NCBI RefSeq assembly: GCF_014889545.1
Contig: NZ_QKOF01000007.1
Coordinates: 240,453 to 304,452 of the forward strand
DNA length: 64,000 nt
From: Methanothermobacter thermautotrophicus
GTDB lineage: Archaea > Methanobacteriota > Methanobacteria > Methanobacteriales > Methanothermobacteraceae
Reading direction: 5' to 3'
The notes below the pieces were generated by a model, which had not been told where the DNA came from, searched no databases, and saw only the letters and a list, made by a program, of their open reading frames with translations. The position numbers were made by a program, and so were the translations under genes. Positions 1-9,304 of this stretch are shown here, piece by piece. Positions within the stretch are counted from its first letter, which is position 1, and each line of letters starts with the position of its first letter.

Positions 1-647
1 GGTCAGAGGGTATCATTGTGGAATCACATGCCCCTGGCCAGCTCCCTGATGGCCTGAGATCTGAGATCGATTCCATGGTGGAATGTGCCGTCTTCCCGGC
101 ACCCTTCTGCTCCCTTGAACCCGTGGGGAACCCCTCCATAGATACCTTCGCATCCAGGTTCGGGAAACCCGAGGTTGAGATGGATGGGAATGAGAGGGTG
201 CTGTCTGTGAGGGTTAAAAGGAGCGCACCCTGCGGTTCAACATTCTATGTTGCAGAGAACATAAGGGGGGTCCCCCTGGAGGATGTTGACGTGGTGGCGG
301 GTGAAAAATTCCACAACTACCCCTGTCTTGCATCCATGGAGGTTGATCCATGTTTCGGGGATACCCATCTCCATGTGGCAGGTTACCTCACCAGGGAGGC
401 CTTCAAGAGGGCCGCGGGGGTGCCGGGTGTCCATGCAGAGGTTGATCCTGAATTCTGCCAGGGAGCCGAATGCGGATTCCTATGCATGGAGGTCTGCCCC
501 CTTGTGAGGTTATCCCGGGGGACAATAGTGGGGGGTGTGACTGCAGAGGTTGATCCCTTCTCCTGTGGTGCCTGTGAGAAGTGCATGAGGGAATGTCCAT
601 CAGGGGCCATAAAAATGAGGGGCCCCGTACAGATAAGCAGGGGATGA
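1..647 (+). CDS. DUF166 family protein with C-terminal ferredoxin domain (5' end cut by window)
   Basis: The reading frame is open from the first bases of the window, so the N-terminus is missing; the GTG at 18 is probably internal. The visible N-terminal and middle part resembles the archaeal DUF166 family. The C-terminal about 75 residues form a two-cluster ferredoxin-like domain: one Cys group around CQGAECGFLCMEVCP and a second, CGACEKCMRECPSGAI. The protein is therefore likely a cytoplasmic iron-sulfur protein; its reaction is unknown, and the older thymidylate-synthase label on some DUF166 proteins is not supported by anything visible here. It lies five bases before the probable start of cbiF and is likely co-transcribed with it. 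A redox role near cobalamin synthesis is only an inference. Confidence 0.75.
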   Translation, partial: SEGIIVESHAPGQLPDGLRSEIDSMVECAVFPAPFCSLEPVGNPSIDTFASRFGKPEVEMDGNERVLSVRVKRSAPCGSTFYVAENIRGVPLEDVDVVAGEKFHNYPCLASMEVDPCFGDTHLHVAGYLTREAFKRAAGVPGVHAEVDPEFCQGAECGFLCMEVCPLVRLSRGTIVGGVTAEVDPFSCGACEKCMRECPSGAIKMRGPVQISRG

Positions 648-651
648 TAAT

Positions 652-1446
652 CTGAGTGAAAAGGAAAATTCAGAGACATTTAAGGATGAAAAAACCGGGA
701 CCGTCATATTCATGGGCGCAGGGCCAGGAGACCCTGAACTCATAACACTGAAGGCTGTGCGCGCCCTCGAAAGGGCTGATGTTGTAATATATGCAGGGTC
801 ACTTGTAAACAGGGATATACTGGAATATGCGCCTGAAGATGCAGAGGTCCACAACAGTGCACACATGGACCTCAGGGAGATAACAGATATAATGGTGGAT
901 GCCTGCAGGGCAGGGAAGACCGTTGCAAGGGTTCACACCGGCGACCCATCAATCTATGGGGCCATAAAGGAGCAGATGAGGGTCCTTGAGAGGGAAGGCA
1001 TACCCTACACCATCATACCCGGTGTGAGTTCTGTCTTTGCAGCCGCCGCCGCACTTAACACTGAGCTGACCCTCCCTGAAATTTCACAGACCGTCATAAT
1101 AACAAGGCCCGCTGGAAGGACACCTGTACCCCCCGGTGAGGATCTTGAGGAGCTTGCAGTCCATGGCTCAACCATGTGCATATTTCTGGGTGTCCATATG
1201 ATAGGGGAGGTTGCAGAAAAACTCATGACCCACTATCCCCCTGAAACCCCGGTGGCCGTTGTTAAGAGGGCTTCCTGGCCGGATGAGGAGATTGTGAGGG
1301 GCACCCTCTCTGATATAGCTGAAAGGGTGAGGGCTGCGGGTATAGGTAAGACTGCCATGATCATTGTGGGGAGAGTGCTTGAACCAGGGGACTTCAAACC
1401 ATCCAAACTCTATGATGCCGGTTTCAGCCATGAATACCGGCCCTGA
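652..1446 (+). CDS. cbiF: cobalt-precorrin-4 C11-methyltransferase
   Basis: SAM-dependent tetrapyrrole methylase that methylates C11 of cobalt-precorrin-4 in anaerobic cobalamin synthesis. It shows the family glycine-rich strand (GAGPGDPELITLKA), the HTGDPSIYGA segment and the PGVSSVFAAAA loop, all typical of CbiF/CobM. The first ATG (712) would begin inside the first beta strand (TVIFMGAGPGDP), so the true start should lie upstream. The in-frame CTG at 652, preceded by GGGATGAT, is the best candidate and gives about 264 residues; the start is uncertain. Cobalamin is needed here by the methyl-transfer enzymes of methanogenesis and by the B12-dependent ribonucleotide reductase at 38.5 kb. Confidence 0.9.
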   Translation: MSEKENSETFKDEKTGTVIFMGAGPGDPELITLKAVRALERADVVIYAGSLVNRDILEYAPEDAEVHNSAHMDLREITDIMVDACRAGKTVARVHTGDPSIYGAIKEQMRVLEREGIPYTIIPGVSSVFAAAAALNTELTLPEISQTVIITRPAGRTPVPPGEDLEELAVHGSTMCIFLGVHMIGEVAEKLMTHYPPETPVAVVKRASWPDEEIVRGTLSDIAERVRAAGIGKTAMIIVGRVLEPGDFKPSKLYDAGFSHEYRP

Positions 1447-1461
1447 CACCTTTTGATGATA

Positions 1462-1845
1462 TCAGAAGGTAACAAGCTTTATGTGTTTCATTTTGCCGCA
1501 GGCAAGGAACCTCTCTGCAAGTTCTCTGACCCTCGCAGATTCACCCTCAATTATGAAGAGCTCGAGACAGTTCCCGTCCTTGAGGTGGCTGTGGAGCTGG
1601 GTGCCTATTATATCCTCATAGTCATGTTTTATCTGTGTGACCAGGTCCTCAACCCTCCTCGGGTGTATGAGGAATAACACAGCATTTATTTCACCATTGA
1701 ATTCGCTCAGATTCTTTTTCTCATCGATAAGCATCCTTGCAGCTACCCTTATTACGTCGGAACGCCCTGAAAATCCCAGCTCATCCCGCAGGGCATCTAT
1801 CTCCTCAAGGAGCTTTTCACTGAGTGAAACACTGACAACAACCAT
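1462..1845 (-). CDS. nikR: nickel-responsive ribbon-helix-helix regulator NikR
   Basis: 127-residue transcription factor with an N-terminal ribbon-helix-helix DNA-binding domain ([16 protein letters not shown]...[15 protein letters not shown]) and a C-terminal ACT-like metal-sensing domain. The four high-affinity nickel ligands of the family are present: His in KHDYED, the two His of LHSHL and the Cys of GNCLEL. Length is normal for NikR. It is transcribed divergently from a metal ABC transporter across a 116-base AT-rich gap, so it may control that transporter as well as other nickel genes. Nickel matters here for methyl-CoM reductase (F430), hydrogenases and CO dehydrogenase. The family call is firm; the target is inferred from position. 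Confidence 0.93.
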   Translation of the reverse strand: MVVVSVSLSEKLLEEIDALRDELGFSGRSDVIRVAARMLIDEKKNLSEFNGEINAVLFLIHPRRVEDLVTQIKHDYEDIIGTQLHSHLKDGNCLELFIIEGESARVRELAERFLACGKMKHIKLVTF

Positions 1846-1961
1846 GTAAGACCCTATATTAATAAATATTTATATACTTTATGTTAAAATTTATTAAATT
1901 GTATCGGGAATATTAACAATTATTATATTGTACTGTGGACATAGATTAATAAGGTGGTTGG
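1846..1961. promoter_or_regulatory. divergent promoter region between nikR and metal ABC transporter
   Basis: A very AT-rich 116-base gap carries the promoters of both divergent genes. It contains an 8-base inverted repeat, TAATAAAT (1860-1867) and ATTTATTA (1889-1896), centres 29 bases apart. The E. coli NikR site has 6-base halves with a 16-base spacer, so this is not an obvious match, and in such AT-rich DNA it could be chance. The transporter gene has a clear ribosome site, AGGTGGTTGG, directly before its ATG. Confidence 0.45.
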
Positions 1962-2846
1962 ATGGAGAGGTGGAAGATAGGTCTCATCGCATTGATAACC
2001 ATATTATCAGTGGCCGCCATGTACATCATAACATCAGCCACACCCCCCAGCAGCGGGGGAGATAAACTCACAGTGGCTGTAACCATAATGCCCCAGAAGG
2101 AATTCGTTGAGGCCATAGCCGGTGACCGTGCAGAGGTTGTTGTCCTCGTACCGCCAGGTGCAGACCCACACACCTATGAACCAGAACCAGAAACCCTCAG
2201 GAAGGTCTCAGAGGCCAGGGCCTACTTCATAGTGGGGTCAGGGGTCGAGTTCGAAAACCACTACCTCAATAAGATAAGGAGCATGAACCCGGGTATGAGG
2301 ATAATAAACACCTCAAGGGGTATAGAACTAATCCCAAACCAGGAAGAATACCACCATGCAGCTGAAAGCCCCTATGACCCCCATGTATGGACTTCACCAC
2401 GGAACGCGATGATAATGGTCAACAACACCATGAAGGGCCTCCAGGAAATCGACCCCCATGGAAGCAGATACTACCAGGAAAACGCAGGCCTCTACATTGA
2501 AAAGCTGAGGGGCCTTGACTCCAGGATCAGGAAAAGCCTTGAAAACCGGAAAGGAGAGAGCGTCCTGGTTTACCATCCAGCATGGGGTTACTTCTGCAGG
2601 GATTACGGGTTAAAGCAGGTGGCGATTGAGAAGGAGGGGAAGGAACCGGGCCCAGGGACACTCTCCATGATAATCAGGGAAGCCCGGAGGGATGGTGTGA
2701 GGGTTATACTGGTATCACCCCAGTTCAGCAGGAAGAACGCCGACCTGATTGCCAGGGAGATAGGTGCAGAGGTCGTGGTGGTGGACCCCCTCGGGGGAAA
2801 CTACACCGCCAACATTGAGGCAATAGCAGAGGCCCTCACAAGATGA
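1962..2846 (+). CDS. metal ABC transporter substrate-binding protein (ZnuA/TroA family)
   Basis: 294-residue extracytoplasmic metal-binding protein of the cluster A-I (ZnuA/MntC/TroA) type. Residues 7-27 form a single hydrophobic segment; no lipobox Cys is visible, so it is probably held by an uncleaved anchor. Family features are PGADPHTYEPEP (first His ligand), a short His-containing loop (EEYHHAAESPYDPHVW) with further His ligands, VYHPAWGYF, and the acidic ligand region near the C-terminus (VVVDPLGGN). The substrate could be zinc, manganese, iron or nickel; the short His loop does not settle it. It heads an operon with the ATPase and permease and faces nikR, which makes nickel regulation plausible. 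Confidence 0.88.
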   Translation: MERWKIGLIALITILSVAAMYIITSATPPSSGGDKLTVAVTIMPQKEFVEAIAGDRAEVVVLVPPGADPHTYEPEPETLRKVSEARAYFIVGSGVEFENHYLNKIRSMNPGMRIINTSRGIELIPNQEEYHHAAESPYDPHVWTSPRNAMIMVNNTMKGLQEIDPHGSRYYQENAGLYIEKLRGLDSRIRKSLENRKGESVLVYHPAWGYFCRDYGLKQVAIEKEGKEPGPGTLSMIIREARRDGVRVILVSPQFSRKNADLIAREIGAEVVVVDPLGGNYTANIEAIAEALTR

Positions 2847-2888
2847 AGATTCCCTGAAAGGGAAGCACCCCAAGGGAGGAGATGAAAG

Positions 2889-3635
2889 ATGTTCGCCATT
2901 GAAATGGAGGATGTCAGCTACAGCATAAATGGTAGGGAGATACTCAGAGACATAAACTTAAGGGTACCCGTGGGTGAGCTCCTTGCAGTTATCGGACCCA
3001 ACGGTGGCGGTAAAACAACCCTCCTTAAACTGATAACAGGGCAGATTAAACCGGTCAGAGGAACCGTCAGGGTCCTTGGAATGAGGCCAGAGGATGCAAG
3101 GCCAAGGCTCGGATACCTCCCCCAGAGGAGCCACTTTAAAACCGACTTCCCCATTGACGTCCTCCAGACAGTCCTGATTGGAGCCTACAGGAAGTTCGAG
3201 GCGCCCACAGATGATGACAGGGAAAAGGCCCTCAGGGCCCTTGAGATGGTCGGGATGCTTGAATACATGGACCGGAAGATAGGTGAACTCTCAGGCGGCG
3301 AACTCCAGAGGGTACTCCTTGCACGGGCCCTTGTAAGAGAACCAGACCTCCTTCTACTCGATGAACCAACAGCAAGCGTCGACCCTGCCTTCAGGGGTTC
3401 ATTCTACAGGATAATCGATGAACTGAGGGGTGAAATGACCATAGTCATAGTATCCCATGACATAGGGACCGTGGCACGGCATGTGGACAGTGTTGCCTGC
3501 CTCAACCACAGGCTATTCGTCCATGGAACCATTGAAGAGGCCATCAAATGCATTGATGAGGCCTATGGATGCCCTGTGGATCTAATTGCACACGGGATAC
3601 CCCACAGAGTCCTTGAGGAACATGGGGATGAATGA
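2889..3635 (+). CDS. metal ABC transporter ATP-binding protein
   Basis: 248-residue ATPase of the ZnuC/MntB type. Walker A is GPNGGGKTT, the ABC signature is LSGGELQRV, Walker B is LLLLDEPTAS and the switch His is in IVSHD. The last 35 or so residues are a short C-terminal extension common in this family. A strong ribosome site (GGGAGGAGATG) precedes the ATG 42 bases after the binding-protein gene. It would drive uptake of the divalent metal bound by the upstream protein through the permease encoded next. Confidence 0.93.
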   Translation: MFAIEMEDVSYSINGREILRDINLRVPVGELLAVIGPNGGGKTTLLKLITGQIKPVRGTVRVLGMRPEDARPRLGYLPQRSHFKTDFPIDVLQTVLIGAYRKFEAPTDDDREKALRALEMVGMLEYMDRKIGELSGGELQRVLLARALVREPDLLLLDEPTASVDPAFRGSFYRIIDELRGEMTIVIVSHDIGTVARHVDSVACLNHRLFVHGTIEEAIKCIDEAYGCPVDLIAHGIPHRVLEEHGDE

Positions 3636-3686
3636 TCCAGATAAAAGAATCCGGAAGCATGATAATGACCCGGGGGAGTGATTGGC

Positions 3687-4487
3687 TTGCTTGAATTGCT
3701 GCAGTACCAGTTCATGAGGAACGCGGCCGTCGCGGCAGTACTGGTAAGCATAGCCTGCGGTACAGTTGGAAGCTACGTTGTAACAAAGAGGATAGTGTCA
3801 ATAAGTGGCGGAATATCCCATGCAGCCTTCGGTGGGGTGGGCCTCGGCTACCTGCTCGGCGTGAACCCTGTCACATCAGCCATACCCTTCACAGTGGCTG
3901 CAGCCCTCACCATGGGTGCAGTGACACGCAGGACCAGTATAAGTGAGGACACCGCCATAGGGGTGCTCTGGTCCGCCGGGATGGCCCTGGGTATACTCTT
4001 CATAAACCTCAGCCCCGGCTATGCACCCGACCTCTTCAGCTACCTCTTCGGTAACATACTCATGGTAAGCACCGGTGACCTCTGGACCATGCTGGTGCTT
4101 GACCTGATCATAATATCAAGTGCCCTCCTCTTCAACAGGGAGTTCGTTGCCATCTGCTTTGATGAGGAGTACGCGGAGGTTGTCGGTGTCCCTGTTGACG
4201 CCTTCTACCTGTATCTCCTCGTACTTGTTGCCATAAGCGTTGTGGTCCTCATAAAGGCCGCCGGCATAATACTTGTGATGGCCCTGCTCACAGTCCCCGC
4301 AGCAGTTGCAAAGGATTTCAGTACAGATATGGCCGATATAATGATGAAGGCATCGGCCATAGGGATAATAACGGCCCTCACAGGCCTCTGGGTCTCCTAT
4401 GTATTCAACGTCTCATCAGGTGCAGTTATAGTGCTGGTCCTCACACTCCTCTTTGGCGCTGTTCAGTTCCTCAAGAGAAGTTCCTGA
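3687..4487 (+). CDS. metal ABC transporter permease (ABC-3 family)
   Basis: About 266-residue polytopic membrane protein with seven or eight hydrophobic helices and the ABC-3 family hallmarks: [20 protein letters not shown] near the start and the [16 protein letters not shown] segment near residue 200, which contacts the ATPase. I place the start at TTG 3687, because GGAGTGAT lies at the right distance upstream; the in-frame GTG at 3678 sits inside that ribosome site. It completes a binding protein-ATPase-permease operon for divalent metal import. Confidence 0.9.
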   Translation: MLELLQYQFMRNAAVAAVLVSIACGTVGSYVVTKRIVSISGGISHAAFGGVGLGYLLGVNPVTSAIPFTVAAALTMGAVTRRTSISEDTAIGVLWSAGMALGILFINLSPGYAPDLFSYLFGNILMVSTGDLWTMLVLDLIIISSALLFNREFVAICFDEEYAEVVGVPVDAFYLYLLVLVAISVVVLIKAAGIILVMALLTVPAAVAKDFSTDMADIMMKASAIGIITALTGLWVSYVFNVSSGAVIVLVLTLLFGAVQFLKRSS

Positions 4488-4631
4488 TTCCCTTTTCGCC
4501 TGATTGACCATCGCTGTTTTTTATAGGCCCCTACGTGCCGATTATATCAGCAGACAGAAAGCTACAGATGATTATCCCCCAGAAATGGTGCCAGCCAAAA
4601 ATACATTAAAGATGTTGCAGAACACTAGAAC

Positions 4632-4838
4632 ATGAAGTGCGGATCTGACCTCAGGGATACACTGAAATCAGCAATCGGTGACTACCTCAGCATAACCCTG
4701 ATAACAGGTAAAACCTACTATGGTGAGGTTAAAAGGGTGGAGACAGACTACCTCAGCCTTGAACTAAAATTAAGGGGTGGTAAAACCACCACAACCGTAA
4801 TAATACCACTTGCCCATATCGTGACAGTAACCCTCTGA
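4632..4838 (+). CDS. small Sm/Hfq-like protein
   Basis: 68-residue protein predicted to be mostly beta strands. The pattern ITLITGKTYYGEVKRVETDYLSLEL followed by a basic GGKTTTT turn and IIPLAHIVTVTL resembles the Sm1-Sm2 layout of LSm/Hfq-like proteins, where the final strand carries the RNA-binding loop. The match is by pattern only and a different small barrel is possible. It is a single gene between the permease and the convergent rpiA, with its stop only 22 bases from the rpiA stop. A role as an RNA-binding oligomer is inferred. Confidence 0.65.
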   Translation: MKCGSDLRDTLKSAIGDYLSITLITGKTYYGEVKRVETDYLSLELKLRGGKTTTTVIIPLAHIVTVTL

Positions 4839-4860
4839 TCAAACCATGTGGGCCTCAGAA

Positions 4861-5529
4861 TCACCTGAGAATCCTGACACCATCAGAGGTACCTGCAATG
4901 ACCATATCTGCAATTCCAGCGAATATACCGTTCTCAACAACACCGGGTATGTTGTTCAGCAGGGACTCCATGGCAGCGGGGTCATCAATAACACCAAAGG
5001 ACGCGTCAAGGACAAAGTTACCATTATCAGTAACAACCGGGCCATCCTTACCCTCAGAGGACCTTATAGTCACAGATGCCCCCATTGACTCAATTCTGAG
5101 CTTAACAGGCCTGCATGCTGCAGGTATGACCTCAACAGGTAGTGGGAAGGCACCCAGCCTCTCAACAAGTTTTGATTCATCCACAATAACTATGAACCTT
5201 TCGGCTGAGGAGTCAACTATCTTCTCAAGGGTGTGGGCGGCCCCACCACCCTTTACAAGGTTAAGTTCAGGGTCAACCTCATCTGCACCATCAACGGCCA
5301 CATCAACGTCATGCTCAGCAAGACTGGTGATGGCTATCCCTGACTCCACTGCAAGGAACATTGACTGGTAGGATGTGGGTACACCCATAACCTCCAGTCC
5401 CTCCTCCCTGACACGTCTTCCTAACTCCTCTATGAAGTAATGGGTCGTTGAACCTGTGCCAAGTCCTACAACATCCCCATCACCTATTTCATCAACCGCC
5501 CTCAAAGCAGCCATCTTCTTGAGATTCAT
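4861..5529 (-). CDS. rpiA: ribose-5-phosphate isomerase A
   Basis: Interconverts ribose 5-phosphate and ribulose 5-phosphate, supplying ribose for nucleotides and cofactors. Family motifs are GLGTGSTTHYFIEELG near the start, VDGADEVDPELNLVKGGG with the catalytic acidic residues, and VDESKLVERLG with the catalytic region. At 222 residues it has the usual length. I prefer the ATG at 5529 because GGAGGTATCT lies just before it, rather than the ATG four codons earlier. It is last in a run egsA-UPF0179-rpiA on the minus strand and overlaps none of them; the tight spacing suggests one transcript. Confidence 0.95.
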   Translation of the reverse strand: MNLKKMAALRAVDEIGDGDVVGLGTGSTTHYFIEELGRRVREEGLEVMGVPTSYQSMFLAVESGIAITSLAEHDVDVAVDGADEVDPELNLVKGGGAAHTLEKIVDSSAERFIVIVDESKLVERLGAFPLPVEVIPAACRPVKLRIESMGASVTIRSSEGKDGPVVTDNGNFVLDASFGVIDDPAAMESLLNNIPGVVENGIFAGIADMVIAGTSDGVRILR

Positions 5530-5542
5530 AGATACCTCCATC

Positions 5543-5986
5543 TCATTTTTTATCCAGGGGTCTTAAAAGGACCCTTCTCAGTTCATTCCCGGCAGGGCAC
5601 TCTTTTCCAGGTTTTCCAAGATTTTTTACAATCCTGCACCTGTCACCCTCCCTGACACCCTCAGGAAAGCAGAGGTCCCTCATGTTGCACTCGACGCTGC
5701 ATTCAGGAAACTCAAAGGAGATCACTGAGCCCTCAAATGCCCTCTTAGAATCTATAAGGGCCTCTAAATCTGCCTTATCAACATCAACCACGCGTACCCT
5801 CTCACCGAGGTGTATGGGGCACCTCTGGTACCTGTCCTTGACATCATTTATCCTGTAGACTCGCCCCTCCTCAAGGGGTGCTATGCATGTCGGCTGGAAC
5901 CTGCAATCCCTGCACTCCTCAGCCGGTCCACAGAAGAGGAACCTTGACCCCTTCCTGGCAAGTTTTTCACCGATAAGAGTTATCAA
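5543..5986 (-). CDS. UPF0179 family protein
   Basis: 147-residue archaeal protein of the UPF0179 family. It has two Cys-rich clusters, CGPAEECRDCRFQPTC near the N-terminus and CSVECNMRDLC further on, plus a late Cys in GKECPAGNE, suggesting bound zinc or an iron-sulfur cluster. The start codon is TTG at 5986, read directly after the egsA stop with a ribosome site (AGTGAT) inside the end of egsA, so translation is probably coupled. Its function is not known to me; the company of egsA and rpiA does not define it. Confidence 0.85.
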   Translation of the reverse strand: MITLIGEKLARKGSRFLFCGPAEECRDCRFQPTCIAPLEEGRVYRINDVKDRYQRCPIHLGERVRVVDVDKADLEALIDSKRAFEGSVISFEFPECSVECNMRDLCFPEGVREGDRCRIVKNLGKPGKECPAGNELRRVLLRPLDKK

Positions 5987-7030
5987 TCATATCACTTCCG
6001 TTATCTTTGCAAGCCTTTCGGCGGCTTCACGGGTTAAACCCCGGTCTCCAAGGATGGTGTAGCGTTCCCTCCGGATGGTGTGGGCCATCGTGAGGGCCTC
6101 AATTATGTAGTCAGGATCCATACCAAGTTCAGCTGCATTTGTGGGGGCGTTTATACGGGCAAGGGCGTCCCTTATGAACTGCCAGTCCCCACCGTGGAGG
6201 TGCATCATCATTATGGTCCCCACACCGCACTGTTCACCGTGTAGGGCAGGTTCAGGTGCTATCATGTCAAGGGCGTGGCTGAACTTGTGCTCAGAGCCAC
6301 TTGCAGGTCGACTGCTACCTGCTATGCTTATTGCTATGCCGCTGCTTATGAGGGATTTAACCGCCAGCCTTGCGCTCTCCTCAAGACCCTCCTTTATTGC
6401 ATCAGCAGACTTTATTATCATCTTGGCTGTCATAAGGGAAAGGGCGGCTGCAGATTCACTGTACCTCTCATTCAGGAGTCTGTGGGCTAGTTTCCAGTCC
6501 ATTATGGCAGTGTAATTTGATATTATATCGGCGCAGCCAGATGCAAGGAGCCTGAATGGTGCCCTGCTTATTATCTCGGTATCAGCTATTACACCTATGG
6601 GTGATGACGCCTCAAGGGACGCTGTGCCCTCACCATTCCTTATGGATGCCCTTGGAGATGCTATGCCATCATGGGATGCTGCAGTCGGGACACTTATGAA
6701 GTGGAGGCCCTCAAGGGTGGCGGCCATCTTGGCAACATCGATGACCTTTCCTCCGCCAACCCCAAGGACAACGGAGACACCATCAAGGCCGTCCTGCACA
6801 TCCCTCACAGATGCCATGGTTGCATCCCTGACGGTCACCTGGTCAACCTCAAATCCCTCGGCCTGGAGGCTCTCAATGGCGGCCTCCCCTCCAATTTTGA
6901 GGGTCCTTGGTCCGGTCACAACCATGGCCCTGCCCGCAAACCTAAGGTCCCTGCATATCCTCCCTGTCTCCCCGATAACACCCGGACCGGTGTATATCTC
7001 CCTTGGTAGCTGAATTTTCCTTGGATCCAT
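5987..7030 (-). CDS. egsA: sn-glycerol-1-phosphate dehydrogenase
   Basis: NAD(P)H-dependent enzyme that reduces dihydroxyacetone phosphate to sn-glycerol-1-phosphate, the archaeal lipid backbone. 347 residues, normal for the family. It shows the nucleotide-binding stretch [18 protein letters not shown], the substrate and metal region [12 protein letters not shown], and zinc-ligand His residues in [10 protein letters not shown] and in HLHGGDW after GEQCGVG. It is first in the minus-strand run with UPF0179 and rpiA and diverges from proS across an 80-130 base promoter gap. Confidence 0.96.
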   Translation of the reverse strand: MDPRKIQLPREIYTGPGVIGETGRICRDLRFAGRAMVVTGPRTLKIGGEAAIESLQAEGFEVDQVTVRDATMASVRDVQDGLDGVSVVLGVGGGKVIDVAKMAATLEGLHFISVPTAASHDGIASPRASIRNGEGTASLEASSPIGVIADTEIISRAPFRLLASGCADIISNYTAIMDWKLAHRLLNERYSESAAALSLMTAKMIIKSADAIKEGLEESARLAVKSLISSGIAISIAGSSRPASGSEHKFSHALDMIAPEPALHGEQCGVGTIMMMHLHGGDWQFIRDALARINAPTNAAELGMDPDYIIEALTMAHTIRRERYTILGDRGLTREAAERLAKITEVI

Positions 7031-7162
7031 GTTAACCCTCTGATGGAGTATATTTTAAGTAGGAGTAATAAAATAATTTTTGATTAGTGTTTATCTCCAG
7101 GGAAAAATATACTTTTGCAGAAGCCTATCAAGAAAGACCCTAACTGTTATCATGGTGAAAAA

Positions 7163-8560
7163 ATGACAGAGTTCAGTGAATGGTTCCATAACATTTTAGA
7201 GGAAGCCGAGATTATTGATCAGAGGTACCCCGTTAAGGGCATGCATGTCTGGATGCCCCACGGATTCATGATAAGGAAGAACACCCTGAAAATCCTCAGG
7301 AGGATACTTGACAGGGACCATGAAGAGGTGCTCTTCCCGCTTCTCGTACCCGAGGACGAACTGGCCAAGGAGGCCATACACGTAAAGGGATTCGAGGATG
7401 AGGTCTACTGGGTGACCCACGGCGGCCTCAGTAAACTACAGAGGAAACTGGCCCTCAGGCCCACGAGTGAAACCGTAATGTACCCCATGTTCGCCCTCTG
7501 GGTCAGGTCACACACGGACCTCCCCATGAGGTTCTACCAGATAGTCAACACCTTCAGGTATGAAACCAAACATACGAGGCCCCTCATAAGGGTCCGTGAG
7601 ATAACAACCTTCAAGGAGGCCCATACAATACATGCAACCGCCTCTGAAGCAGAGGAACAGGTTGAGAGGGCCAAGGAGATCTACAGGGAATTCTTTGACT
7701 CCCTCGGGATCCCATACCTGATAACAAAGAGGCCGCCCTGGGACAAGTTCCCTGGATCAGACTACACTGTGGCCTTCGACACCCTCATGCCTGATGGTAA
7801 GACCCTCCAGATAGGGACCGTCCACAACCTGGGCCAGACCTTCGCAAGGACCTTCGATATAAAATTTGAAACCCCTGAGGGTGACCATGAATACGTCCAC
7901 CAGACCTGCTATGGACTATCAGACAGGGTCATAGCCTCAGTGATAGCCATCCACGGTGACGAATCAGGCCTATGCCTCCCCCCTGAGGTCGCGGCACACC
8001 AGGTGGTCGTGGTGCCCATAATATTCAAGAAGGCAGCCGAGGAGGTTATGGATGCCTGCAGGGAACTAGTATCAAGGCTCCAGGAGGCAGGGTTCAGGGC
8101 GCACCTGGATGACCGTGACATAAGGGCCGGTCGAAAGTACTATGAGTGGGAAATGCGCGGAGTGCCCCTAAGGGTTGAGATAGGGCCAAGGGACCTTGAA
8201 AATTCCTCTGCAGTGATATCACGCAGGGATACCGGTGAGAAGATGACTGCAGACCTTGAAGGCATTGAGGAAACCCTCAGGGAACTTATGGATGACATCC
8301 TGGAGAACCTCAGAAGGAGGGCCTGGGAGAGGATGGAGTCAGAGATCCGGGAGGCTGAGACCCTGGAGGAGGCCTCAGGGATAATGGATGAAAAGAGGGG
8401 TATCATATCCTTCATGTGGTGCGGTGATGAGGAATGCGGCATGGAGATTGAGGAGAAGGTCCGCGTGGACATCCTGGGAATACAGGAGGGAGGAAGCGGT
8501 ACCTGCATAAACTGTGGCAGGGAGGCCCCCTACAGGGCTTACCTGGCAAGAACCTATTAG
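7163..8560 (+). CDS. proS: prolyl-tRNA synthetase (archaeal/eukaryotic type)
   Basis: Class II synthetase charging tRNA-Pro. Motif 2 ([22 protein letters not shown] region) and motif 3 ([19 protein letters not shown] area) are present, followed by the HGTP anticodon domain ([27 protein letters not shown]) and the C-terminal zinc-binding domain with CGDEECG and [10 protein letters not shown], ending in the conserved Tyr. I favour ATG 7163, which has GGTGA four bases upstream. An in-frame TTG at 7115 would add 16 residues and may be the annotated start in databases, but it has no clear ribosome site. Confidence 0.96.
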   Translation: MTEFSEWFHNILEEAEIIDQRYPVKGMHVWMPHGFMIRKNTLKILRRILDRDHEEVLFPLLVPEDELAKEAIHVKGFEDEVYWVTHGGLSKLQRKLALRPTSETVMYPMFALWVRSHTDLPMRFYQIVNTFRYETKHTRPLIRVREITTFKEAHTIHATASEAEEQVERAKEIYREFFDSLGIPYLITKRPPWDKFPGSDYTVAFDTLMPDGKTLQIGTVHNLGQTFARTFDIKFETPEGDHEYVHQTCYGLSDRVIASVIAIHGDESGLCLPPEVAAHQVVVVPIIFKKAAEEVMDACRELVSRLQEAGFRAHLDDRDIRAGRKYYEWEMRGVPLRVEIGPRDLENSSAVISRRDTGEKMTADLEGIEETLRELMDDILENLRRRAWERMESEIREAETLEEASGIMDEKRGIISFMWCGDEECGMEIEEKVRVDILGIQEGGSGTCINCGREAPYRAYLARTY

Positions 8561-8602
8561 GGAATCATCCTTCACTGCATATCAGAAGAGATGGGAGATT
8601 GA

Positions 8603-9304
8603 ATGAAGGGAAGAATAATCCTGGTCATCGGAACAATATTCATGTTCGCACTCCTCAGCGGAATTATCGGGTACATTACCATTGGCGGCCCAGACCTTGA
8701 AAGTGCCTACCATGAGGGTGGCGTGAAGATAACGCAGACGAGCATCGCCGGTGATGTGCCCCACACCGTTGAGGTAAGGAACATGGGTCAGAGACCTGTG
8801 AGGGTTAAAACAGGTACCATCCTCCTATCTGAAGCATCAGGGGACCTTGTAACCGCAAGCAGCACTGAGGTAGCCCCAGAGTCATCCTCAGAGGTCTTCG
8901 CATACTCCCTTGAACCCGAGAGGAGGACCATGAAAGGCGCCAGCCTTGAACCGGCAGGAACGGTACCATCACTCATGGAGGATGTGCTGTCATCATCAAA
9001 CCCTGAAGACCCCCAGGACGCCTTCAGGACACAGCTAATGATCTGGGTCCTTTCAAGGGGGGATAAACTCAACATATACCGTGGAGAGGTCTACGCCACG
9101 GTGAAGGCAAGGGATATGAGGTTCTACCAGCTCAGGGACAACATAACAACTGTGAAATCAGAACTTGCATCAGAATACGGCCTTACAGAGGAACAGCTAG
9201 GTGAGGTGAACATCAACAGTCCACTTCTCAACAGGACCCAGAGTCCCTTCAAGCTTTTCTCCATGCTTGAGGGCCTCAGAAACCGGTTTGGAGCGATACC
9301 ATGA
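8603..9304 (+). CDS. membrane-anchored extracytoplasmic protein of unknown function
   Basis: 233-residue protein with one N-terminal membrane segment (residues 4-27) followed by a predicted outside domain. Residues 45-100 form a strand-rich part (VEVRNMGQRPVRVKTG) like small Ig-like or CARDB-type domains; the rest is helical and ends in a short charged tail. No family is recognised. Its stop overlaps the ATG of cofC by four bases (ATGA), so the two are translationally coupled; a link to F420 synthesis is not otherwise supported. Ribosome site GGGAGATTGA lies before the ATG. Confidence 0.8.
   Translation: MKGRIILVIGTIFMFALLSGIIGYITIGGPDLESAYHEGGVKITQTSIAGDVPHTVEVRNMGQRPVRVKTGTILLSEASGDLVTASSTEVAPESSSEVFAYSLEPERRTMKGASLEPAGTVPSLMEDVLSSSNPEDPQDAFRTQLMIWVLSRGDKLNIYRGEVYATVKARDMRFYQLRDNITTVKSELASEYGLTEEQLGEVNINSPLLNRTQSPFKLFSMLEGLRNRFGAIP

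Noticed and set aside
1453..1677. Plus-strand open frame after cbiF
   Set aside because: Antisense to nikR, whose metal ligands and DNA-binding domain are clear.
1860..1896. NikR operator
   Set aside because: The 8-base inverted repeat does not fit the known spacing and the region is nearly all A and T.
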